This document shows positions 1-5,719 of a DNA stretch of 64,000 nt, one piece after another. How positions within the stretch are numbered: position 1 is the first letter of the stretch; every line of letters begins with the position of its first letter. The notes beneath the pieces are model-generated. The model ran no database searches and was not told the DNA's origin. It saw nothing but the letters and a program-made list of their open reading frames with translations. The stretch is from Bacteroidaceae bacterium (GTDB taxonomy: Bacteria > Bacteroidota > Bacteroidia > Bacteroidales > Bacteroidaceae). Both the position numbers and the translations under genes were made by a program. The stretch lies in the NCBI GenBank assembly GCA_017466325.1, contig JAFTUK010000037.1, positions 1 through 64,000 of the forward strand. The letters run 5' to 3'.

Positions 1-8
1 AACGACAC

Positions 9-100
9 TGTAAACTGAATCAGGTTAGGTGTAAACTAAAACAGTTCACCAAAGAGACTGATGTAAACCGTTTCAGTTGTAATGTAAACTCTATTAGTTA
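9..100 (+). repeat. Four phased TGTAAAC repeats upstream of the DUF4143 ATPase
   Basis: TGTAAAC occurs at 9, 30, 62 and 83, each time followed by a loosely conserved tail of the form NNNNTCAGTT. The spacings are 21, 32 and 21 bp, close to 2, 3 and 2 helical turns, so the copies would face the same side of the DNA. This suggests protein binding sites, but no regulator is visible nearby, and the window starts too close to tell whether more copies lie upstream. Confidence 0.5.
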
Positions 101-178
101 ATCGCTCTAAAAAGTGTCAACCTTTTCTAGGGATAGTCATTAAAATAATCAAATATCTTATGCTTTTCCGTCAAAACT

Positions 179-209
179 CTTGTAAAAATCTCAAAAAGGT
201 GTATATTTG
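179..209 (+). promoter_or_regulatory. Bacteroidetes-type promoter of the DUF4143 ATPase gene
   Basis: A -7 element TATATTTG lies at 202-209 and a -33-like CTTG at 179-182, 19 bp apart. This fits the TTTG-N19-21-TAnnTTTG pattern of Bacteroidetes housekeeping promoters. The first copy of the AAGGTG repeat (186-203) lies between the two elements. Confidence 0.6.
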
Positions 210-270
210 CACCGTGTAAAATCTTAAAAAGGTGTAAAATATCGAGATTCAGAAATCGCAAAAAGGTGCG
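186..270 (+). repeat. Three direct repeats AAATCnnAAAAAGGTG in promoter and leader
   Basis: Copies lie at 186-203, 219-236 and 253-270, spaced 33 and 34 bp, about three helical turns. Copy 1 sits inside the promoter, copy 2 near the expected transcription start, and copy 3 ends 12 bp before the ATG at 283. The placement suggests an operator for autoregulation of the ATPase gene; that function is inference. Confidence 0.6.
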
Positions 271-282
271 GATGACATCATC

Positions 283-1632
283 ATGAAGCGTAAAATATAT
301 CAGCAACTCCTTGATTGGAAGGAGAAAAGAAACGGTGAAGTGGCACTACTCGTAGAGGGAGCACGACGTATCGGAAAGAGTTATATCGTAGAGGAATTCG
401 CCAAGAATGAGTATGAGTCATACATCCTCATTGACTTCAATAAGGCTCCCCAGATGGTAAGAGATTGGTTTGACCTCTATCTGGAAGACCTCGACACGTT
501 GTTCCTCTATCTGAGCCAACACTATAAGGTAAGGCTCCATGAGCGCAAGTCGCTTATTATCCTTGATGAGATACAGTTATGCCCCAGAGCGAGAGCAGCC
601 ATCAAGTTTCTGGTGGCCGACAGAAGATATGACTACATTGAGACGGGATCTTTGGTAAGTATCAAGAAAAACACACAAGGCATCGTGCTCCCATCGGAAG
701 AACGTTCTATTCAGATGTACCCTATGGACTTTGAAGAGTTTCTTTGGGCCACAGGTAATGATATGCTGATGGACTTGATACGTAAGATGTATGCAGAGAG
801 AAAACCGATGGGACAGGTTTTCCATCGTCAGGCAATGGATGCTTTCCGTCTCTATATGATAGTTGGAGGAATGCCGCAAGCCGTCAAAAAGTATGTTGAG
901 ACCAAAGACTTTGATGCCGTAGATGCTGCTAAACGTGATGTGCTGACAATCTATCGTAATGACATCTTCAATTATGCAGGTGAGATAGCAGACAAGGTGG
1001 TGTCTATCTTCGACCAGATTCCTCCCCAGCTCTCCAAACATGAAAAGAAGTTTCGGTTGTCAGCCCTGAGACCAGGTGCGAAATACCGCGATTGGGACGA
1101 TGCATTCTTCTGGCTGAAGGACGCGAGGGTTGTCAATATATGCTACAATTCGACAGAGCCGAACATCGGACTTAAGATGAATGAAGACCGTACGACATTG
1201 AAGTGTTATATGAACGATACAGGCTTGCTAATCAGTCATGCTTTCGATGAAAAGGGCATCGTCTCGTCTGAGATTTACCAGAAACTGCTCTTTGGAAAGC
1301 TGGAGGTGAACGAGGGAATGCTCATTGAGAATATCGTGGCTCAGATGCTGACAGCCAGCGGTAACAAACTCTTTTTCTACAGTAAGTCGTCAGAGGAAGC
1401 CGAGGAACGAATGGAAATAGACTTCTTGCTTCAAAAGGACAAAGTGACCAGTCGTCACAATATCCGTCCGATAGAAGTCAAAAGCGGCAAGAACTACACT
1501 TTATCTTCCCTAAAGAAGTGTATGAATAAGTTTGAAGAGTATATGACCACTCCTACCGTTTTGCATGCAGCTGACTATAAAGTAGAGGATGGTATCACCT
1601 ATCTTCCGCTTTACATGACACCTTTATTGTAA
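283..1632 (+). CDS. AAA ATPase with DUF4143 domain
   Basis: A 449-residue protein of the AAA_14/DUF4143 family. Residues 26-33 (GARRIGKS) are the P-loop and LIILDEIQ at 91-98 is Walker B. The C-terminal DUF4143 part carries an IDFLL...PIEVKSG pattern, a PD-(D/E)xK-like core often seen in this family. The family is common in Bacteroidetes and Archaea; its role is unsettled, with links to mobile DNA or defence suspected. The gene stands alone behind its own promoter and a set of direct repeats, 110 bp before an EcoRI-type methylase. The first ATG after the third repeat is the only sensible start. Function in the cell is not known; the domain call is firm. Confidence 0.9.
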   Translation: MKRKIYQQLLDWKEKRNGEVALLVEGARRIGKSYIVEEFAKNEYESYILIDFNKAPQMVRDWFDLYLEDLDTLFLYLSQHYKVRLHERKSLIILDEIQLCPRARAAIKFLVADRRYDYIETGSLVSIKKNTQGIVLPSEERSIQMYPMDFEEFLWATGNDMLMDLIRKMYAERKPMGQVFHRQAMDAFRLYMIVGGMPQAVKKYVETKDFDAVDAAKRDVLTIYRNDIFNYAGEIADKVVSIFDQIPPQLSKHEKKFRLSALRPGAKYRDWDDAFFWLKDARVVNICYNSTEPNIGLKMNEDRTTLKCYMNDTGLLISHAFDEKGIVSSEIYQKLLFGKLEVNEGMLIENIVAQMLTASGNKLFFYSKSSEEAEERMEIDFLLQKDKVTSRHNIRPIEVKSGKNYTLSSLKKCMNKFEEYMTTPTVLHAADYKVEDGITYLPLYMTPLL

Positions 1633-1701
1633 GTACAAGGACGAAGACAATACGTGTCATCTTCTTTGTACTGATTTCGCCTAATACTCAATAAAATTGT
1701 G

Positions 1702-1709
1702 TAAATTTG
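1702..1709 (+). promoter_or_regulatory. -7 element before the adenine methylase
   Basis: TAAATTTG, 33 bp before the methylase ATG at 1743, matches TAnnTTTG. No convincing TTTG element lies at the expected distance, only TTTCG at 1675-1679. Confidence 0.4.
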
Positions 1710-1742
1710 TAGCCAAAATTTGAAATCCTCAAGTAAACGAGT

Positions 1743-2852
1743 ATGGCAAATACGAACTTAGCAAATGCGAAGACGGCAAAGAACGACGAGTTCTATACGC
1801 AATATCCCGATATTCAGAAGGAGATAAACGCCTATCTGGACTATGACCCGAATGTATTTCGTGGCAAGACGGTGCTCCTGCCTTGCGACGACCCAGAGTG
1901 GAGTAACTTCACAAAGTTCTTTGCTCAGAACTTTGAACTATTGGGATTGAAGAAACTGATTTCCACCAGCTATGCACCCGAAAGCAAGAAGTACAAGATG
2001 CCATACCAACCGACATTCTTTGAAACTGAGCAACCGCATTTCAACGCAGACAAAAGTAAGACGCATGGAAAGATATTCGTACTTGAACGTGATGTAACGG
2101 GCGACAATCGTATCAACATCGAAGATTTGCAATGGCAATATCTGGAGGGTGACGGTGATTTCCGTAGCAAGGAGATACGCAAACTACGTGACGAGGCAGA
2201 CATCATTGTAACTAATCCGCCTTTCTCGCTGTTCCGTGAATTCGTGGCTTGGTTGGTGGAGGCTGGCAAGCAATTTATCATTATAGGCAACATGAATGCA
2301 GCGATGTACAAAGAAGTGTTTCCTTTAATTAAAGAAAATAAAATATGGCTTGGAAATGGTTTCCAAAGTGGCAATGCTTACTTCCGAATAGACGCTGTTC
2401 GCAACGAATATGCAGATGGTGTTTATGATGAAACGACAGGGCTTGTAAAGTTCCGTAATTGCTGTTGGTATACTAACATAGACCATGGGCGTCGACATCA
2501 ACCTTTACGGCTTATGACTATGGCTGATAATTTCAAGCATAGCAAACATAAAGAAATAAGAGGAAAGAAAGAGTATGAGCCTTATGTTAACTTTGAAGGA
2601 ATAGAAGTACCATATACGGATGCAATACCATGTGATTATAACGGTGCAATGGGTGTTCCAATCTCTTTCCTTGACAAGTATTGTCCAGATCAATTTGAAA
2701 TTCTTGGTATAGGACTGGAACTTGCAAACATGGATATTATCAAAGAAAAACTTGGCAAACTGAATGGAGGCCCTCGTTTATATGTAGAGCGTGATGGTGA
2801 ACTTGTCAGATTGTACGAAAGAATACTAATCCGTAAAAAGCAATCAGTATGA
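1743..2852 (+). CDS. EcoRI-type adenine-specific DNA methyltransferase
   Basis: A 369-residue protein resembling the M.EcoRI family (Adenine_MTase_EcoRI). It would transfer a methyl group from S-adenosylmethionine to N6 of adenine at a specific DNA site. NPPF at 158-161 is the catalytic motif of N6-adenine methylases, and PCDDPEWSNF near residues 47-56 matches the family's early motif. No EcoRI-like endonuclease gene follows. Instead the stop codon overlaps the ATG of a DUF262-HNH gene by 4 bp (2849-2852), so the two are translationally coupled and probably act as modification and cutting arms of one system. The AT-rich sequence compared with downstream genes suggests horizontal transfer. Confidence 0.88.
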   Translation: MANTNLANAKTAKNDEFYTQYPDIQKEINAYLDYDPNVFRGKTVLLPCDDPEWSNFTKFFAQNFELLGLKKLISTSYAPESKKYKMPYQPTFFETEQPHFNADKSKTHGKIFVLERDVTGDNRINIEDLQWQYLEGDGDFRSKEIRKLRDEADIIVTNPPFSLFREFVAWLVEAGKQFIIIGNMNAAMYKEVFPLIKENKIWLGNGFQSGNAYFRIDAVRNEYADGVYDETTGLVKFRNCCWYTNIDHGRRHQPLRLMTMADNFKHSKHKEIRGKKEYEPYVNFEGIEVPYTDAIPCDYNGAMGVPISFLDKYCPDQFEILGIGLELANMDIIKEKLGKLNGGPRLYVERDGELVRLYERILIRKKQSV

Positions 2853-4048
2853 AGACAGAATTGAAAATCTACACCGTTGAGCAGATTTGCGACGGCTTTG
2901 AGTATAACGAACTGGAAGGGAAAGGTCTCTATGGCTTGGCTGGTCAGTTGACTATTCAGCCAGAATATCAGCGTAACTACATTTATGCCGACGGCAAACG
3001 CGACGTTGCTGTGATTGAATCTGTGTTGAAAGGCTATCCGCTTGGGCTGATATACTTCAACCGCAACAAAGACTTCAAGACCCCTCAAACTGAATTGGAA
3101 GTTCTCGATGGTCAGCAACGCATCACTTCGCTTGGTCGTTTCATTAAGAACAAGTTTGCCGTTAAGATTAATGACTTGGAGCAAATCTTTGACGGTCTGA
3201 ATGAAGGCCAGCAACAGAAGATTCTGCAAACGAAGTTACTGGTCTATATCTGCGAAGGCGAGGGCGAACATGCCGAGGAAGAAATCAAAGAATGGTTTAA
3301 GACAATTAACATTGCTGGCATTCCGCTTAATCATCAAGAGGAATTGAACGCCGTGTTCAGTGGACCTTTCGTAACAAAGTGCAAGGAGGAATTCTCTAAT
3401 TCTGATGACAAGAGGATTCAGCGTTGGAGCAGTTACGTAAAAGGGCCTGCCAATCGTCAGCAGTTCTTAGCAACTGCCCTGGAATGGGTAAGCCGGAATA
3501 TGGACGCAAAGGATAAAGTAAGTGCCTATATGTCTGCCCATCGTCGTGACGAGGACATCAGCGACATAAAGACCTATTTCAACACCGTGATAGATTGGGT
3601 GGATAGCAAGTTTGATAATATCTATGACGAAATGCAAGGCTTGAACTGGGGCGAACTCTACGAGCGTTTCCATTCGCTGCCATTGAACCATACGGAACTG
3701 TCGCAAAAAGTGCGTGAGTTGATGCATGACGATTTTGTTGGGAATCGCCGAGGCGTGTTTGAGTATGTGCTTGGTGGTTGTCAAGATACAAAGCTATTGA
3801 ATGTCCGCTTGTTCGACAAACCAACCATGCGCAAAGTATATCAGCAACAAACCGATAAGGCAAAGGTGGAGGGCGTGAGCAACTGCCCCTACTGTGCCAT
3901 CGGCCATGACCAGAATGCCCGCCGCATCTGGAAACTGGAAGAAATGGATGCCGACCATGTAACCGCATGGAGCAAGGGAGGCTCAACAGATATTGAAAAC
4001 TGTCAAATGTTGTGCAAGACACATAATAGGGCAAAAGGGAATAGATAG
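2849..4048 (+). CDS. DUF262 and HNH endonuclease domain protein
   Basis: A 399-residue protein. The N-terminal DUF262 (GmrS/ParB-like) domain shows QPEYQRNY at 37-44 and DGQQR at 87-91, the family's nucleotide-handling motifs. The last 60 residues are an HNH nuclease with a CPYC zinc knuckle, DADHVTAWSKGG, then N and H (CKTHN). DUF262 plus HNH is the architecture of GmrSD type IV enzymes and of several other defence nucleases. Overlap with the upstream adenine methylase points to a two-gene restriction-modification-like unit in which NTP use and cutting lie in one protein. Whether it cuts unmethylated or modified DNA cannot be read from sequence. Confidence 0.85.
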   Translation: MKTELKIYTVEQICDGFEYNELEGKGLYGLAGQLTIQPEYQRNYIYADGKRDVAVIESVLKGYPLGLIYFNRNKDFKTPQTELEVLDGQQRITSLGRFIKNKFAVKINDLEQIFDGLNEGQQQKILQTKLLVYICEGEGEHAEEEIKEWFKTINIAGIPLNHQEELNAVFSGPFVTKCKEEFSNSDDKRIQRWSSYVKGPANRQQFLATALEWVSRNMDAKDKVSAYMSAHRRDEDISDIKTYFNTVIDWVDSKFDNIYDEMQGLNWGELYERFHSLPLNHTELSQKVRELMHDDFVGNRRGVFEYVLGGCQDTKLLNVRLFDKPTMRKVYQQQTDKAKVEGVSNCPYCAIGHDQNARRIWKLEEMDADHVTAWSKGGSTDIENCQMLCKTHNRAKGNR

Positions 4049-4050
4049 TT

Positions 4051-4701
4051 ATGAAAGAAAATTCTAATTCTAATAAAAGAGGGTTCTGGAAAAGTAATTG
4101 GCATTGGATGTTATTTATTCTATTTTGGCTGTTACTTTTTCCTTACATATTAAACAAACTAATTTTAATTGATAGATATTGGAATATTGTAGGTGGTCCA
4201 AAAGAATGGCTTGCTTTTTGGCCATCATATTTGAGTGCCCTTGCATCTGCTGTAATGATAGCATATACAGCAATGACATTGAAGAACAACAAAGAACAAT
4301 TAGATGAACTGAAACGTCAATGGGATGAAGACCACACACCTAGTGTTTCTGTTTCATTTAATTTTATACCGCCTTTTGCTTATCTTAGATTTGAGAATAC
4401 TTCTGTCGTTGAAGTGGAAGATTTAAGTATGAAAATTGAATTTTACAAAGGAGACACAATAGTAGAAGGCTTTATACCCAAAGATAGGCAAAAAGTAATA
4501 GATAACCTTAAAATAAATATTGAGCCAAAAGGAATAAGAAACCTTGTAATACGAAATAATCTTGGAGGTCTATATAACGATGAATCAATTCTTCTTTATT
4601 TAAAATATAATGGAAAAGAAAAGAAGCCGATAAGGATTCTTTGTAACGATATGTTTACTATTGGTGACAACTCTATGTGGTACATCATGCAAAAACGTTG
4701 A
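4051..4701 (+). CDS. Small membrane protein of the defence-like island
   Basis: A 216-residue protein I do not recognise. Two hydrophobic segments (about residues 17-36 and 52-75) flank a short loop, followed by a short charged region and a soluble C-terminal domain of about 120 residues rich in beta-strand patterns. It starts 2 bp after the DUF262-HNH stop, so it is part of the same transcript. The DNA is markedly AT-rich. Membrane-anchored partners are common in antiphage operons, but a role here is inference only. Confidence 0.75.
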   Translation: MKENSNSNKRGFWKSNWHWMLFILFWLLLFPYILNKLILIDRYWNIVGGPKEWLAFWPSYLSALASAVMIAYTAMTLKNNKEQLDELKRQWDEDHTPSVSVSFNFIPPFAYLRFENTSVVEVEDLSMKIEFYKGDTIVEGFIPKDRQKVIDNLKINIEPKGIRNLVIRNNLGGLYNDESILLYLKYNGKEKKPIRILCNDMFTIGDNSMWYIMQKR

Positions 4702-4708
4702 TAATGAT

Positions 4709-5026
4709 ATGGGGGACATCTACTATAAGTTAGACAGAAATACAAGGGCGGATTTAATAGCAACAGTTAGACGTGCTGCAATTGAGATATTGGAAGGCCC
4801 ACAGGAAACTTGGATAACCGCAGACGAGGTTTCCAAAATGTTTCCTTTCTTTAATAAGGAATGGATGAAGAAGTATAGTTATCTGCTTCCACGTAAGCGT
4901 GTTGAGGTCATGGATAAAAATGGCATAACAACAAGAAGTCGTTGGTACTATTCGCGTAACAGGATTCTCCGAATGGTAAGAGAAAATGACATCCTTCGAT
5001 TTGACGATATAATAGACAGAGACTGA
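4709..5026 (+). CDS. Small basic protein, paralogue 1, possible DNA binder
   Basis: A 105-residue protein. An upstream in-frame start at 4661 lies inside the previous gene; the ATG at 4709, just after that gene's stop, is preferred. The core WITADEVSKMFPFFNKEW followed by a basic stretch (PRKRVEV) and a tail WYYSRNRILRMV looks like a helix-turn-helix with a basic wing, as in excisionase-like proteins, but I cannot name a family. It is clearly related to the next gene: PFF[NK]KxW[ML]K, a basic turn, an aromatic pair and a basic helix are shared. Its TGA overlaps the next ATG by 1 bp. Probably a DNA- or protein-binding partner of the island. Confidence 0.7.
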   Translation: MGDIYYKLDRNTRADLIATVRRAAIEILEGPQETWITADEVSKMFPFFNKEWMKKYSYLLPRKRVEVMDKNGITTRSRWYYSRNRILRMVRENDILRFDDIIDRD

Positions 5027-5295
5027 TGGGCTGGGACGGTTATCTAAAGAATGAAATAGTTCGCGCTATACGCAAGGAGTTGGAACGCTCGGATGAAATG
5101 GCTGATGAAGTTTGGCTAACAGAAAAGCAGTTAGTGGAAGAAATGCCGTTCTTCAAAAAGTCATGGCTGAAGGATAATGGTTACAAACTTCATCCGAGAT
5201 ATGCTTGGGTAACTGACAAGAAAGGCGAATATCATTATTCAAAGAAATACTATCCAAAGAATGCAATCCTAAAACAACTGCGTGAAGAAAAATAG
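5026..5295 (+). CDS. Small basic protein, paralogue 2, possible DNA binder
   Basis: An 89-residue protein with the same plan as its upstream neighbour: an N-terminal helix, VWLTEKQLVEEMPFFKKSW, a basic turn, then KKYYPKNAILKQLRE. The pair arose by tandem duplication and has diverged strongly. It starts on the last base of the neighbour's stop codon, so the two are coupled. No further gene follows before a repeat-rich gap, so this ends the island. No catalytic motif is visible; two similar subunits could form a heterodimer that binds an asymmetric site, which is speculation. Confidence 0.7.
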   Translation: MGWDGYLKNEIVRAIRKELERSDEMADEVWLTEKQLVEEMPFFKKSWLKDNGYKLHPRYAWVTDKKGEYHYSKKYYPKNAILKQLREEK

Positions 5296-5488
5296 CCGAT
5301 GAAGAATTGATATGGGCTACCTACAAATACAGATTGAAAGGCGGGGAACCTTCCCCATTGGGACTGGCTAAGTCTTTGCAAAGATACGGAAAAAATTTAT
5401 GATGTTAATGGATTTTAACAAAAAAGAGATTATATGCTCGGTTTGAGACCGGTTAAGCTTCATATGCCATCACTTTTACCCCCATTCT

Positions 5489-5500
5489 ATTATCGATAAT
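5489..5500. repeat. 12-bp palindrome ATTATCGATAAT
   Basis: A perfect palindrome in the long gap 5296-5719 between converging genes. The first 250 bp of this gap otherwise hold only an orphan CAAAGATA (5379-5386, a promoter-like element on the minus strand with no gene to serve) and a GGGGA/TCCCC mini-hairpin at 5343-5356. Confidence 0.35.
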
Positions 5501-5552
5501 GGCAAGTTTTATCCCATATCATTATACTGTTACTCCGATATGGTGTCGAGAA

Positions 5553-5616
5553 AGTGTTGATACGACAACACTCGAGTGTTGACGCTACAACAGAGCAGTG
5601 TTGTCGGGGCAACACT
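5553..5616. repeat. Three hairpins with 22-bp period (element A)
   Basis: Units start at 5553, 5575 and 5597. Each is AGTGTTG, six free bases, then CAACACT (the middle unit ends CAACAGA), with 2-nt linkers, so the period is exactly 22 bp. Each unit can fold alone; between units 1 and 2 the arms also form a 16-bp palindrome (5566-5581). The cluster lies in the gap between converging genes. The same 7-6-7-2 design with other arm sequences recurs at 23439 and, in a slightly shifted form, at 42112. Confidence 0.75.
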
Positions 5617-5638
5617 GATTAATATATATCATCATAAC

Positions 5639-5660
5639 GCTAATGAACCGATTGGAGCAA
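5639..5660 (+). repeat. Copy of dispersed AATGACC-ATTTGG motif
   Basis: Reads GCTAATGAACCGATTGGAG, a degenerate copy of the intergenic motif also found at 13601, 23576, 27577, 30699, 46201, 46232 and 61633. It sits directly before a strong hairpin whose loop region (CCGATTGG) echoes the motif core. Confidence 0.5.
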
Positions 5661-5696
5661 ATCATGGGGCAATGCCGATTGGCATTGCCCCATGAT
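5661..5696. terminator. Strong hairpin, probable terminator at a convergent gene end
   Basis: A perfect 16-bp stem (5661-5676 with 5681-5696) and a 4-nt loop, 24 bp beyond the stop of the minus-strand secreted-protein gene. No clear T-run follows on either strand, so it may work as a 3' end stabiliser as much as an intrinsic terminator. Confidence 0.65.
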
Positions 5697-5719
5697 AATA
5701 TCATTATAAAAGGATGAAG

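Noticed and set aside
283-1632. IstB-like transposition ATPase
   Set aside because: The P-loop GARRIGKS and the C-terminal PIEVKSG pattern fit AAA_14/DUF4143; no transposase or terminal inverted repeats are near.
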